Shown: one piece after another, positions 45,245-54,876 of the stretch | Layout of the letters: every line of letters starts with the position of its first letter | Numbering within the stretch: position 1 is the stretch's first letter | Notes under the pieces: generated by a model | Databases searched by the model: none | What the model saw: the letters and a program-made list of their open reading frames with translations, nothing else | What the model was told of the DNA's origin: nothing | Source: Novosphingobium terrae | GTDB lineage: Bacteria > Pseudomonadota > Alphaproteobacteria > Sphingomonadales > Sphingomonadaceae | Assembly: GCF_017163935.1 (NCBI RefSeq) | Contig: NZ_JABVZR010000001.1 | Coordinates: 1,922,001-1,986,000, forward strand | Direction of reading: 5' to 3' | DNA: 64,000 bases | Translations under genes and position numbers: made by a program

Positions 45245-46839
45245 CCGATAGCCCCAACGCAACCCCGGAGCAGGAACCTTCGGAGCAAGGCGCTCTGCCG
45301 CTCCCGGAACAAAAGGCTGAACCGGCCCCGGCTCCTGCGCCGACCGTGCAAACGGCTCCGTCTCCAGAACCGAGCCCGAAGGAAGCTCCGGTACAGGCTC
45401 CGCAGGTAGCCCCAACTCCAACGCCAAGCCCGAGTTCAGCTTCGGGCCGATCCCCAAAAGCAGCTCCGTCCCCAGAATCCAACTCGAAGGCTGCTCCAGC
45501 GGCGAACCCACCAGCGACTCAGTCGCCAGAAGCCCACCCGAAGGCAACTCCGGCATCGACCCCAAAGGAAGCGCCTTCTCCATCACCCACCCCGGAGGAG
45601 GCTGAGGCGCCGTCCCCGCAAGCAGCTCCGTCTCCCCGTGTCGATCCTGAAACGCTGGTGCTGCGCGGGAAACCGCGCAGGGCGGTGCGCTTCCGGCGTG
45701 AGGTGATCATCGGCATGGTCGCGGCCGCCACGATGATCGTTGGTGGCGTGACCTGGTTCGCGCTGAGCCCCAGCATGCCGCACATCAATGTCGCGGCCAG
45801 CGACGATACGGCCAATGGAGCAAAGCCCAATAGCGAGGTCCTGGCCAACGCCCCTAAAAACTACGGCGATGCCAAGCTGGGTCCGCCACTGCCAGGCGAT
45901 CTTGGGCCAGCAATCCTGGCGCATCAGCAAGGCACCACCACGGTCGCAATGTCGTCTCCTCCACCGCAAGCTGATCAGACGCTGGCGGCGGAGCACCAGC
46001 GGCGGAGCGAGGAGGCGAGGGCCGCACGCGAGTCGGGGGTGATGGTCCAGATCGTTGGCGGCGATAAGACAGGGCAGGGCGTTGCAACGGTCACGCCAGC
46101 CTCGGCATCTGGAGCAGGAGCCGATCCTGCACAGGCGCAGCCCACGGCTCGCATGGCCCTCGATCCCGATCACGATCCGGGGCAACAACAGCGCAAGGCC
46201 GATTTCGTGTCGAACCTCGATACGAAGGGGGACATCAATCCTCATGCGCTGACCGAGCCGACCTCGCCCTACACCTTGAGTGCCGGCACAGTGATCTCCG
46301 CCAGTCTCATCACGGGCATCAACTCGGATCTTCCGGGGCTCGTGAGTGCTCAGGTGACGCAGAATGCCTATGACAGCGCGACGGGGCGCTATCTCCTTCT
46401 GCCGCAAGGCTCACGCCTGATCGGCAGTTACGACAGCGTTGTGGCCTATGGGCAGAAGCGGGCTTTGCTGGTCTGGCAGCGGATTATCCTGCCCGACGGT
46501 TCATCGGTGCGGATCGACAATGTCCCGGCCTCGGATGCCTCTGGCTTCGCCGGACTTGCCGATAAGGTCGACTTCCACAGCTGGCAGCTGATCAAGGGCG
46601 TGGTGCTCTCCAGCCTGCTGGGCGTCAGCACGCAGCTCAGCTTTGGTAGCAATGAGAGCGACCTGCTGCGAGCCATCCGCGAATCGACGCAGCAAAGCGC
46701 CGGGCGCGCGGGCGATCAGATCGTCACCCGCGCCCTCAACGTACAGCCGACCATCACCGTCCGGCCAGGCTGGCCGCTGCGGGTGGTGGTTCACAAGGAC
46801 ATCGTGATGCGGCCCTGGGGCCAACAAGGGAGACCGTGA
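45241..46839 (+). CDS. trbI: Conjugal transfer protein TrbI (VirB10)
   Basis: 532-residue VirB10-type bridge between inner and outer membranes. The first ~135 residues are a Pro/Ala/Ser-rich cytoplasmic and linker stretch with many repeated SPxP motifs, followed by one membrane helix (IIGMVAAATMIVGGVTWFA) and the periplasmic beta-barrel domain from about 345 (YTLSAGTVISASLITGINSD, LLPQGSRLIGSYDS). The Pro-rich part is longer than in many relatives. Its stop overlaps the next gene. Confidence 0.9.
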   Translation: MTDSPNATPEQEPSEQGALPLPEQKAEPAPAPAPTVQTAPSPEPSPKEAPVQAPQVAPTPTPSPSSASGRSPKAAPSPESNSKAAPAANPPATQSPEAHPKATPASTPKEAPSPSPTPEEAEAPSPQAAPSPRVDPETLVLRGKPRRAVRFRREVIIGMVAAATMIVGGVTWFALSPSMPHINVAASDDTANGAKPNSEVLANAPKNYGDAKLGPPLPGDLGPAILAHQQGTTTVAMSSPPPQADQTLAAEHQRRSEEARAARESGVMVQIVGGDKTGQGVATVTPASASGAGADPAQAQPTARMALDPDHDPGQQQRKADFVSNLDTKGDINPHALTEPTSPYTLSAGTVISASLITGINSDLPGLVSAQVTQNAYDSATGRYLLLPQGSRLIGSYDSVVAYGQKRALLVWQRIILPDGSSVRIDNVPASDASGFAGLADKVDFHSWQLIKGVVLSSLLGVSTQLSFGSNESDLLRAIRESTQQSAGRAGDQIVTRALNVQPTITVRPGWPLRVVVHKDIVMRPWGQQGRP

Positions 46840-47084
46840 TGGTGGAGCTGAAGCTGGGCAAGCTGCCCGAACGTGTGCCGGTCAAGCTGACCATCAGCGT
46901 GCTTCCGGACCTTAACCGAAGGCTGCTCGATTACGCAGCTGCCTATGCCGATGCTTATGGGCAGGAAGAGCCATTGGCAGACTTGATACCGGCAATGTTG
47001 TCGGCGTTCCTCGAGACCGACCGCGCCTTTGCCAAAGCTCAGGCCACCAAAGCCAGGAACGGGGCAAGCAATGGCAGAGTGTGA
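46839..47084 (+). CDS. DUF2274 protein
   Basis: 81-residue member of DUF2274, a small family found almost only right after trbI in conjugative elements. Sequence LKLGKLPERVPVKLTISV, then a helical segment. Role unknown, probably structural or regulatory for transfer. ATG 46839 overlaps the trbI stop as TGATG. Confidence 0.8.
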   Translation: MVELKLGKLPERVPVKLTISVLPDLNRRLLDYAAAYADAYGQEEPLADLIPAMLSAFLETDRAFAKAQATKARNGASNGRV

Positions 47085-47316
47085 AGCACAGGAGGCTCCT
47101 TTCGAGGAGCCTCCTGACAGGCTCTTGCGGATAGCCGAAGTGTCCAGGCGCGTGGGTCTGTGCAAGGCAATGATTTACCGGCTGATCTCCAGAGAAAAAT
47201 TTCCGAGGCCCTTCAAAGTCTCGCCGGGGGCGTCTCGATGGAGCGAGAGAGCCGTCGTCGCGTGGATTGCGGATGTAAGAGATGGCTTCGAAGGCAAGCG
47301 CCGAAAATTCTGGTGA
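47071..47316 (+). CDS. AlpA-like excisionase/regulator
   Basis: 81-residue protein with a MerR/AlpA-type helix-turn-helix: LLRIAEVSRRVGLCKAMIYRL, then FPRPFKVSPGASRWSERAVVAWI, the full AlpA pattern. AlpA proteins activate integrase expression or act as excision factors in islands. It overlaps DUF2274 by 14 bp and is the last gene of the rightward transfer block. Confidence 0.85.
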   Translation: MAECEAQEAPFEEPPDRLLRIAEVSRRVGLCKAMIYRLISREKFPRPFKVSPGASRWSERAVVAWIADVRDGFEGKRRKFW

Positions 47317-47436
47317 GCAATCGAAGGTCTCCGCTTTTCCCGCACGTGAAGCGCTACGGAGGGTCAGAGTTGAACTGGCCGGTCACCTGGCGCTTCCCGC
47401 TTCCGCTGATCGGTGTCTACGTCGCCGTAAGGAGTG

Positions 47437-48444
47437 TTAGCCCGGATGCGGCTCGCCCCTGGCCAGCGCGTCAGCGTCTTCCCCGATTTCGTCGAGTGCC
47501 TCCAGGTGCCTGTCGATCGATTGGGCCTCGATATAGACGCGGCGCACATCTGAAAATTCGTCGCGAAGCCGATCTTCGACATCGGAAACGATACGTTTCA
47601 CGGAACTGGCCCGGGTGTTGTCGTGAAAATCCGCAGACACGATCAACAGCACCTCTTCAGGTCCAAAATGCATCGTGCGGACCTCATTTACGCGATCAAT
47701 CACGTCGAATTCGCCAAGGATTTCCCGCAAACGGCCTTCGATGGCAGGATCCGCTGCCTGGCCGGTGAGAAGCGTATAGCATCGTTTGGCCAGACTGATC
47801 GCGGCAAGAGCCAGAATGATGCCGATGGCGATCGAGGTCCAACCATCGATTGCCGGCTGATCAAGCCAGACGGTTAGAATTGTGCCGACCAACGCCACCA
47901 GAAGACCTGCAATCGCTGCGGTATCTTCATAAACAACGGCAAAAACCGTTGGATCGCGGTGGCTGCGTAGGGCTTGAAGGATATCCCATCCGTGCTCGCG
48001 TGCCTCCTGCCTCACCTCCTTCAACGCGACCGAGAGTGAGTAGCCCTCCAGTGCGATGCTGACGCACAGGATTATCAGGTTGACCCAAGCGTGCTCAATT
48101 GGGGTCGGTCGCTGGACTTTGCCGATCCCCTCATGGATCGTGATACCGGAGCCCAACGCAAAAATCGCAAGCGCGACCACAAAACCCCAAAAATAGAGCC
48201 GCAAGCCATAGCCGAACGGATGGGGTGCATCTGCGGGGCGGCTCGCTTCCTTCATGCCGTAAAGCAGGAGGAACTGATTTCCGGTGTCGACAAGGCTATG
48301 GATGCCTTCAGACGCCATGGCGGAGGAGCCGGTAAAGGCTGCCCCACAGAACTTCGCGATGGCAATACCGGCATTTGCGCCGAGCGCCGCGAACAACGTC
48401 GACCGTGATCCTTTCGACGTATCTTGTCGTTCTACTTGGCCCAC
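47437..48444 (-). CDS. Cation diffusion facilitator exporter
   Basis: 335-residue CDF-family transporter, exporting divalent metals (Zn, Co, Cd, Fe or Mn) by proton antiport. About six membrane helices: the first contains GANAGIAIAKFCGAAF, and TM2 carries SEGIHSLVDTGNQ, the metal site of the family (S-x-x-x-H-S-x-x-D). TM5 should supply HxxxD-like ligands near EDTAAIAGLLVAL. The C-terminal cytoplasmic domain is short and ends with an acidic tail. GTG 48444 is chosen for GGAGGTGAT upstream; the frame is open to 48630. Metal specificity cannot be read. Confidence 0.82.
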   Translation of the reverse strand: MGQVERQDTSKGSRSTLFAALGANAGIAIAKFCGAAFTGSSAMASEGIHSLVDTGNQFLLLYGMKEASRPADAPHPFGYGLRLYFWGFVVALAIFALGSGITIHEGIGKVQRPTPIEHAWVNLIILCVSIALEGYSLSVALKEVRQEAREHGWDILQALRSHRDPTVFAVVYEDTAAIAGLLVALVGTILTVWLDQPAIDGWTSIAIGIILALAAISLAKRCYTLLTGQAADPAIEGRLREILGEFDVIDRVNEVRTMHFGPEEVLLIVSADFHDNTRASSVKRIVSDVEDRLRDEFSDVRRVYIEAQSIDRHLEALDEIGEDADALARGEPHPG

Positions 48445-49124
48445 ATCACCTCCGATCTGCGGGCTGTGTCTCTGAGAACCCGCTAGAGCCTCGGCAGGAT
48501 CGCATACTCTGCCTGGGCGGCGGCGAACGCCCCTTTCTGTCATAGAAGGCAGTCGCACCGCGTATTGTCCGAATGTCTCGTTGGAGGGATGGGTCCGCTC
48601 GGCCTGATGGCGAACGCTATCCACTGGCACTAGTCCGAAAAGCGAGATGGCCTCGAACGGCGCTCCGTTAGGCCATTCAAAACTCCGGCCTCCTCTATAA
48701 ATTCGGAAAAAACGTCCGACTTTCAGAGCCCAGCCGAATTGCTTCGCCCGCGTCAGGTTCCTGATTTGATGATTTAAAAACTGTCCGACCTGGTTAGCGC
48801 GGGTTGCGGAACCATTCTGAGCCGTCCGAATTTACCATCACAAGGCGCTGGATTGCGGGTCGCAATCAAAAAAAGCGCCGCGGGCGCGCCCTTGCTTTCA
48901 CCACCCCCCGTCTGCAAGGGGGCGCCCGCCTTTCAGCCACACTCCAAATTTCCCTATTTGAACGTTCACCAAATTCGCGTCAGGCGGGAACCGCCATCCA
49001 TCCATCGATGTTACTTCGTGTGGGAATAGAAAAAAATGTGATCGTCAGAAAATCTGGCATGGAGAGGAGCTTTCAAGACAGCTTCTGCCCCGTGACCTGA
49101 TGGCGATCTTCCAGGGGATGGACC
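48445..49124. other. Gene-poor region before the small ORF
   Basis: About 680 bp with no supported gene upstream of the CDF exporter. It may hold its promoter. An AT-richer patch lies near 48690-48800. Confidence 0.4.
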
Positions 49125-49295
49125 ATGGACGAGCGGGTTATTGACGAGTGCATTGGGCGCCTAGTCACTTTAAGAATGCATTTGTTGAACTCCGGCATGA
49201 AGCAGGCTGTTCATCATGTTTCTGCCGCGATAGACGATCTCTCTAGCCAGTCAGGGCAGCTCAAAGGATTGTCTGACCCGTCCAGTCTTGCCTGA
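49125..49295 (+). CDS. Small 56-residue candidate protein
   Basis: Too short for usual gene calling. ATG 49125 follows AGGGGATGG and reads MDERVIDECIGRLVTLRMHL, then a second half with Asp/Ser (AAIDDLSSQSGQ), ending at TGA 49293. It looks helical and amphipathic, with no known family. An out-of-frame ATG at 49118 is nearby. Only the reading frame supports it. Confidence 0.35.
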   Translation: MDERVIDECIGRLVTLRMHLLNSGMKQAVHHVSAAIDDLSSQSGQLKGLSDPSSLA

Positions 49296-49534
49296 AAAGC
49301 TGGCTGTACGCTTAAGGCAAACCGCGGTCACCCTAAGTTAACCAGGCTGGATACCGTGAGTGCTGACCCAGCGCCCCCAGCCGGCGATCCCATGCTATGG
49401 TTTATCAGATACTTATGTATCTATGCGGAACACTCGGCCTGCGTGGTCGCTTCTATAAGATCCCGATCCATAGCTCTCCTGGCTGCATTGGCGTGTGGGG
49501 GAGGGTGCCGGATTGATCGCCATGGAGCGAAAAA

Positions 49535-49900
49535 ATGGCATCAGCCTCACCCGTGATCCTTGTTGTCGAGGATGAACCGAACCTGCGCCTGGCCGCAGTC
49601 GATATGGTCGAGGACAGCGGCCTCACGGCCCTTGAAGCGCCCGATGCCGAGGAAGCCCTGGCCATGCTGAGAGAACGTGATGACATCAGGCTGGTGTTCA
49701 CGGATGTCCAGATGCCGGGGAACGTCGATGGCATGCGGTTGGCTAATCTGGTTCACGACCGATGCCCCCTGATCGACGTTATCGTCACCTCCGGGGAGGT
49801 TGCACCTGGAGAACTCCCGGTGCCTGCGGGCGGGGTCTTCATCCCGAAGCCCTACGACCATGACAAACTGGCGCAACTCATGCACCGGCTGGTCGACTGA
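49535..49900 (+). CDS. Single-domain response regulator (CheY-like)
   Basis: 121-residue receiver with a complete site: VVEDEP (acidic pair), FTDVQMPG (phospho-acceptor Asp), TSGE (Thr) and IPKPYDH (Lys). No output domain. It lies 270 bp before the histidine-kinase gene on the same strand, so it is the likely phosphorylation partner. GGAG 6 bp before ATG 49535. Confidence 0.9.
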   Translation: MASASPVILVVEDEPNLRLAAVDMVEDSGLTALEAPDAEEALAMLRERDDIRLVFTDVQMPGNVDGMRLANLVHDRCPLIDVIVTSGEVAPGELPVPAGGVFIPKPYDHDKLAQLMHRLVD

Positions 49901-49970
49901 CTTGCCTGAGAGATTTCTCGACCGGACAGCCGTCCCTCCGGCTCTGCCCTCGCTTGCAGAGGAAATTCGC

Positions 49971-50117
49971 ATGGTCAGCTTTCTGGCGACGCAAACCGAT
50001 GAACCAGAGCTTGCAAGATATATCTTCATTTTTGCGCAACGTTTGCGCGACCTGATGGACGAGGTGACCATTCTGCCAAGCGGTCTTGGCCTCGACGACA
50101 CATCAAACCTGGGGTGA
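49971..50117 (+). CDS. Possible 48-residue ORF
   Basis: ATG 49971 follows AGAGGAAATTCGC and reads MVSFLATQTDEPELARYIF with a hydrophobic helix, ending at 50117. It lies between the receiver and the kinase genes. No family seen; may be coincidental. Confidence 0.3.
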   Translation: MVSFLATQTDEPELARYIFIFAQRLRDLMDEVTILPSGLGLDDTSNLG

Positions 50118-50172
50118 GTGACGACCAGCCTCAGCATCTCCTCGGTGAAAAACGGGTAATTTGCCGGAAGAC

Positions 50173-52212
50173 ATGCCCCATGCCGGTCGGTATGAGCGAC
50201 GCCGTATGAGGGAAACGCAACCACAGCACGATCACCAGGGTGATCTTGAGACAATCGATGGCATCGAACTTTTGCCCTCGATCCTCGAGGCCGTCTGCCG
50301 GGTTACCTCCTCAGGTTTTGCCGCTGTTGCTCGCGTCACTGAAACTCGCTGGATCGCTTGCGCTACGCGAGACGAGATCGGCTTCGGTCTTGCCGCAGGC
50401 GGCGAGCTGCCGCTTGAAACAACGATCTGTCACGAGATCCGCCAGCACCGTCAGGCAGTCATCATCGATGATGTGGCGGCCGACCCAACCTACCGCGAGC
50501 ATCATACACCTCGCATTTACGGCCTTGGCAGTTACATCTCGGTCCCGATCACCCTGCCGGATGGTACATTTTTCGGCACCTTGTGCGCAATTGATCCTCA
50601 ACCGCGTTCGCTTGCCAATAAGGAAGTGACCTCCGCTTTCGCGATCTTTGCAGATCTGATTGCTCAGCATCTGATGGCATCGCGGCAGGTCGCCACCATC
50701 CGCGCGATGGCACATGAGCGGGAGCGGCTGATCGCTGAGTTGCAGACGGCACGCGACAATGCCGTCGGTGAGTTGGAGCGGGTTAGCGTCCTCTTCGATC
50801 ATGCGCCAAGTTTCATGGCTGTTCTCGACGGCCCTGAGCATCGCTTTGTGTCGGCCAATCCGGCTTATCGAGACCTCATCGGTGGGCGCGAGGTCATCGG
50901 ACGAACCGTTGCCGAAGCACTGCCTGAAGCCGCCGAGCAGGGCTTTGTCGATATTCTGGACAAGGTCTATGCCACCGGCGAGCCCTTCTCGATGCGGGGC
51001 GCTCGCTTTACGTCGCGCGATGAGAATGGCGAGGCGGCCCCGGAACGTTTTCTCGATTTCCTCTATCAACCTGTCGCCGGCAATGACGGCACGAATGGCA
51101 TCGTGGTCATTGGTTACGATGTCACCGATCATGTTCTGCAAACCCGGCGCCAGGCCGCGCTGACAGACCTGGGCGAACAATTGCGGGTCATCGACGATCG
51201 CGGAGACATCACTCATGCTGCGGCCCGCATTATGGCCGAAGCGCTCGGCGCTACCCGCGCAGGCTTTGGGACCGTCGATGCCGAGCATGAAACGGTCATC
51301 ATGCACTCGAACTGGTGTGCGGCCGGGGCGACCCCGGTCGAAGGCACTTACCGTTTTCGGGAATATGGCAGTTTCATCGACGATCTGAAGCGCGGTGAAA
51401 CCGTGATCGTCGCCGATGTCCGCGAAGATCCAAGGACCAGACCAAACGCTGCGGCGATGGAAGCGCTGGGCATCCGTGTCCTCCTCAATTTCCCGGTCAT
51501 CGAGCATGACCAGTTCGTCCTGGTCGCCTTCGTTCATATGGACACCCTGCGCGAGCTGTCGGAAGCCGATATTCAATTTGTGAAGCAGGTGGCCGACAGG
51601 ACGCAACTTGCCTTGGCTCAATTGCAAGCGAAGGAGCAGCAGGAAACCCTCAACCGCGAGCTTGGCCATCGCATGAAGAACGCCCTGAGCGTGGTGCAGG
51701 CCATTGTCAGCCAGACCTTGCGCCGGGCAGGTGATCTGAAAGCTGGCCGCTCAGCGATCGACGCACGGCTGGCGGCGCTCGGACGGGCCCATGACATGCT
51801 TACCGAGGCCTCCTGGAAAGAGGCCGACATCCGGCAGGTCGTCGAGGCGGCTTTGGCGGCCCACAGGCGTGATGGTCAGCGAATTTCTATCCAGGGCCCC
51901 GCTGTTCCTCTCAACGCGGATCAGGTCCAGGGGATCTCGATGGCCCTCTACGAGCTTGCCACGAACGCCACCAAATATGGTGCCCTTTCAAACGAAGAAG
52001 GGCGCGTCGCACTCGACTGGAGCTGGATTGATGGTGCATTCAATCTGACCTGGATCGAGAGTGGCGGACCGGCTGTAAAAGAGCCTTCCGATCGCGGCCT
52101 CGGCTCGCGGCTGATCGAGCAAGCCATCGCACCCTATTTCCGGGGCAAAGGGAATATGGAATTTGCTCCGGAGGGTTTGCGTTTCCGATTGAGCGGGTAT
52201 GTGATCGCTTAG
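50173..52212 (+). CDS. HWE-type sensor histidine kinase with GAF-PAS-GAF
   Basis: 679-residue soluble kinase. Residues about 25-180 form a GAF domain (ISVPITLPDGTFFGTLCAID), 205-330 a PAS/PAC-like domain (VLFDHAPSFMAVLDGPEHRF), 335-490 a second GAF, and the end an HWE kinase: phospho-His in LNRELGHRMKNALSVVQAIV, N box YELATNATKYGALS, and LTWIESGGP with the Trp-x-Glu that names the class. It should sense small molecules or light and phosphorylate a receiver. Starts 50173 (near GGAAGA) and 50206 are both possible. Flanked by two single-domain receivers (49535 and 52808). Confidence 0.88.
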   Translation: MPHAGRYERRRMRETQPQHDHQGDLETIDGIELLPSILEAVCRVTSSGFAAVARVTETRWIACATRDEIGFGLAAGGELPLETTICHEIRQHRQAVIIDDVAADPTYREHHTPRIYGLGSYISVPITLPDGTFFGTLCAIDPQPRSLANKEVTSAFAIFADLIAQHLMASRQVATIRAMAHERERLIAELQTARDNAVGELERVSVLFDHAPSFMAVLDGPEHRFVSANPAYRDLIGGREVIGRTVAEALPEAAEQGFVDILDKVYATGEPFSMRGARFTSRDENGEAAPERFLDFLYQPVAGNDGTNGIVVIGYDVTDHVLQTRRQAALTDLGEQLRVIDDRGDITHAAARIMAEALGATRAGFGTVDAEHETVIMHSNWCAAGATPVEGTYRFREYGSFIDDLKRGETVIVADVREDPRTRPNAAAMEALGIRVLLNFPVIEHDQFVLVAFVHMDTLRELSEADIQFVKQVADRTQLALAQLQAKEQQETLNRELGHRMKNALSVVQAIVSQTLRRAGDLKAGRSAIDARLAALGRAHDMLTEASWKEADIRQVVEAALAAHRRDGQRISIQGPAVPLNADQVQGISMALYELATNATKYGALSNEEGRVALDWSWIDGAFNLTWIESGGPAVKEPSDRGLGSRLIEQAIAPYFRGKGNMEFAPEGLRFRLSGYVIA

Positions 52213-52543
52213 AGCTGCATGATCTTCCGCTTTGAAATGGATGCCGATATCGTTTCAGCAGAAACGGCCTTTCACGGGAGGCCAATACAGGCGCCTGCGT
52301 GAAGCGAGTGTGCACTGAAAGTGTCCCATTTCAGGACATGAAAAGCCATCGAGACGACGAAATCGGCAATTTTGGATTGATATGGCCTTTAGATTTCTTG
52401 AATTTCATTGAGATTTTGCGTTGATTCATCTCAAGAATTTCTAAAGCATCTAGACCCCTCCATGAAATTCCGCCAAGGCGGGAACCGAATAGCCATACAG
52501 TAATTATGCCTAGTAACGAAGCGATCGGCTCGGGGGATCAATT
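52213..52543. other. Intergenic region
   Basis: About 330 bp after the kinase gene with no supported gene, AT-richer from 52330 to 52480. Possible terminator and promoter region; none clearly identified. Confidence 0.4.
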
Positions 52544-52780
52544 TTGTTTACGGGCGCGCATTGCTTCACCAGACCGGCGCTTCTTATGCGCCTTGGCGGC
52601 GATGCGGCTGTCCCAAATCCGACGCTTGGTGAAGCAGTGGCTCATGTGGTTGCCCAGCCAAGGGAAGATCACTGGCTCTTCGACATTATCACCGACCATG
52701 GAATGATGAATTACACCCTCATCAGGCAACTGGCCGAAACCCCGGCATTCACATCCTGGGCCGAGGACCAGACAGCCTGA
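52544..52780 (+). CDS. Possible small protein (TTG start)
   Basis: Candidate 78-residue protein starting at TTG 52544 with GGGGGA 6 bp before. It reads GGDAAVPNPTLGEAVAHVVAQ, then a polar helical end. It sits between the kinase gene and the convergent receiver gene. No family recognised. The coding evidence is the start signal and an open frame only. Confidence 0.35.
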   Translation: MFTGAHCFTRPALLMRLGGDAAVPNPTLGEAVAHVVAQPREDHWLFDIITDHGMMNYTLIRQLAETPAFTSWAEDQTA

Positions 52781-52807
52781 GGCCTGTCCGCTGACGCCTG
52801 CACTCAC

Positions 52808-53188
52808 CTAGGCTGCAGATCTGTCCGCTACCAGAAGGTCGGTCAGAACCGCGATCACGTCGCGGGCAGGCGCCGGTTTGATGAGCGTCAGAGCATCGCC
52901 ATAGGTTTCTGGCACCGCGCCATCGTCAAACCCGGTCGTAAAGACGATGGGCACGTTGCGCTCGAAAAGCAGGTCCGCGACGGGAAACGACATCGCATCG
53001 CCCAGATCGACATCGAGGACTGCCGCATCGATCCTGTGTCGAGCCGCCAGATCCAGAGCTCGTTCAAGATGCGCAGCAGGCCCGACCACCGAAACGCCGG
53101 CCGCCTCCAGTTCTTCCCATAATTCTGCCGCGATAAGGGGCGAGTCTTCGACGATGAGCACGCGGCGGCCCGCAAGCTGATGAGACAT
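52808..53188 (-). CDS. Single-domain receiver, HWE-associated
   Basis: 126-residue receiver with full chemistry: IVEDSP, VLDVDLGD (acceptor Asp), FTTGFDD (Thr) and LIKPAPA (Lys). Good Shine-Dalgarno (GAAGAAGG) before ATG 53188. It faces the histidine-kinase gene, so both could form one signalling unit. It is the close relative that shows which positions are lost in the receiver at 6435-6809. Confidence 0.88.
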   Translation of the reverse strand: MSHQLAGRRVLIVEDSPLIAAELWEELEAAGVSVVGPAAHLERALDLAARHRIDAAVLDVDLGDAMSFPVADLLFERNVPIVFTTGFDDGAVPETYGDALTLIKPAPARDVIAVLTDLLVADRSAA

Positions 53189-53506
53189 CTGCTACCTTCT
53201 TCAATGTCGAGAAGCGATCTATAATCTGGAGCGGCCAACCCCACCAATATCGCAGGTTATATTTTAGCGCCTTTTTATCTCGAATGGTCGCTCATACCGG
53301 GCATATTGCCGTAGGACAAGCAACGGGGCCGTAGCCGCTCGATCCTGCCAAGCAACTGCCTCAAATAGATTTTAGGGCGGCGTCGTAGGTCGGCGCCGCC
53401 CTGTCTACGCGATCACTTTGTCAGGCGACGGCTGATACCCTGCGTATGCGCCTTGTGCCGCTTTTGCGGCGGGGCTCCTCCCGGATTTTCTTTGTCTCCG
53501 GGAAAG
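53189..53506. other. Spacer containing the displaced recombinase tail
   Basis: About 320 bp left of the second IS. On the minus strand, 53506-53421 is an open stretch that would complete the recombinase gene if the IS were removed, ending at TGA 53423-53421. No other gene seen. Confidence 0.55.
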
Positions 53507-53592
53507 GGATGAGGTGGATGGCTCCCGCTCACGACATTTGAATGTCATGATGAGGTTGCCGTCAGGCAAACCCACGCAAGGAGCCATCCGCC

Positions 53593-54630
53593 ATGGAAAT
53601 TAGCACGATCGGCCTCGATCTGGCCAAAAATGTCTTCCAGGTTCACGGTGTCGACAAAGAGGGCACCGTCATTGTGCGCAAGGCGTTGCGCCGAGCGCAA
53701 ATGTTGCCCTTCTTTGCAAGGCTATCGCCCTGCCTTGTCGGCATCGAGGCTTGCGGGACATCGCATCATTGGGCGCGGGAACTGCAAAACCTTGGTCACG
53801 AGGTGCGACTGATGCCGCCATGCTACGTGAAGCCCTATGTAAAACGCGGCAAGAACGATGCTGCTGATGCCGAGGCCATCTGCGAGGCGGTGACACGTCC
53901 GACGATGCGGTTCGTGGCGATCAAGTCTCGTGAGCAGCAGGCGGCCCTGTCACTTCACCGGGTGCGCTCTCTTTTGACTGGTCAACGTACACAGTTGGTC
54001 AACATGATGCGCTGCCAGTTAGCAGAGTTTGGTATCGCCATTCCGATCGGACTTGGGCGGGCGCTGCATCTGGCGCAACAGATCGAAGATGGCGAGGCCG
54101 CGATTGATCTGCCACCACAAGCGGCGCAGGTGATCGGCATGCTGTGCGAGCTGGTGCTCAAGCTTCATGCCCGGCTTCATGAACTTGATTTGCGCCTGGA
54201 AGCTCTCCGGCGAAGCGATGACATGGCGCGTCGGTTGGCGACGATCCCGGGCATTGGTTCGATTGGCGCAACCGCGCTGGCAGCATCGGTTACCGACCCG
54301 CACCAGTTCAGGTCTGGCCGCCAGTTTGCCGCATGGCTTGGCCTGACACCGCGTCAGCAGTCGAGTGGCGGCAAGGAGCGCCTTGGCCGGATCACCAAGA
54401 TGGGCGATAAATATCTACGGCAGCTGTTGGTCATCGGGGCGACCTCCCTGCTACGCCGCGCCAAGGAGGGCCCTGCAACGGTTCACCCGTTTCTCGTTGG
54501 GATACTGGCTAGAAAATCTGCCCGCGTGGCCAGCGTCGCCATGGCCAACAAGATAGCGCGGATCGCGTGGGCGGTCATGACACGCGGTCAGGTCTATCAA
54601 TCACACCATGTGCCCGGATTGGCCGCATGA
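53593..54630 (+). CDS. IS110-family transposase (second)
   Basis: 345 residues. Acidic residues are in GLDLAKNVFQVHG, IEACGTSHHW and KNDAADAEAICEAV; the C-terminal domain has IPGIGSIGATALAAS and the Ser region RQQSSGGKERLGR. Only about one third of positions match the first transposase by eye. Strong Shine-Dalgarno AAGGAG before ATG 53593. Appears intact. Confidence 0.9.
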   Translation: MEISTIGLDLAKNVFQVHGVDKEGTVIVRKALRRAQMLPFFARLSPCLVGIEACGTSHHWARELQNLGHEVRLMPPCYVKPYVKRGKNDAADAEAICEAVTRPTMRFVAIKSREQQAALSLHRVRSLLTGQRTQLVNMMRCQLAEFGIAIPIGLGRALHLAQQIEDGEAAIDLPPQAAQVIGMLCELVLKLHARLHELDLRLEALRRSDDMARRLATIPGIGSIGATALAASVTDPHQFRSGRQFAAWLGLTPRQQSSGGKERLGRITKMGDKYLRQLLVIGATSLLRRAKEGPATVHPFLVGILARKSARVASVAMANKIARIAWAVMTRGQVYQSHHVPGLAA

Positions 54631-54876
54631 GTACGCAATCCGGCTGAGGTGATCGGCCGAACGGAGTTGTGAGCGCAAAGAGAAATGATGGCGACACCGG
54701 TCAGACCGGGAACAGGGACAACCCGTGGAAAGTCTTAGGCGCAACAGCCTGTGAAGGCGATAGGAACTCTGTTTTTCGGACCCCATCAGGGCCAGCAGTC
54801 CGAAACGACTGCATCAACAGGCCGGACAGACGACTGCACCCGACCGATCGTCAGAATTTCAAAAAGTGCTTGCAAC
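54631..54876 (+). ncRNA. Predicted IS1111-group guide RNA (second)
   Basis: Non-coding 3' segment of the second IS. It contains GGAAAGTC (54727-54734), whose first six bases equal the six bases just left of the IS (53501-53506) and whose complement is the first bases right of it (54896-54903). A short stem GACGA/TCGTC lies 30-60 bp before the right repeat. Prediction from position and matches only. Confidence 0.4.

Noticed and set aside
34681..47316. Ti-type virB operon
   Set aside because: Gene order and sequences are of the trb (IncP/Tn4371) kind; VirB homologies are only at the superfamily level.
50311..51669. 452-codon leftward frame inside the histidine kinase gene
   Set aside because: Antisense shadow; the plus strand has the full HWE kinase motifs.
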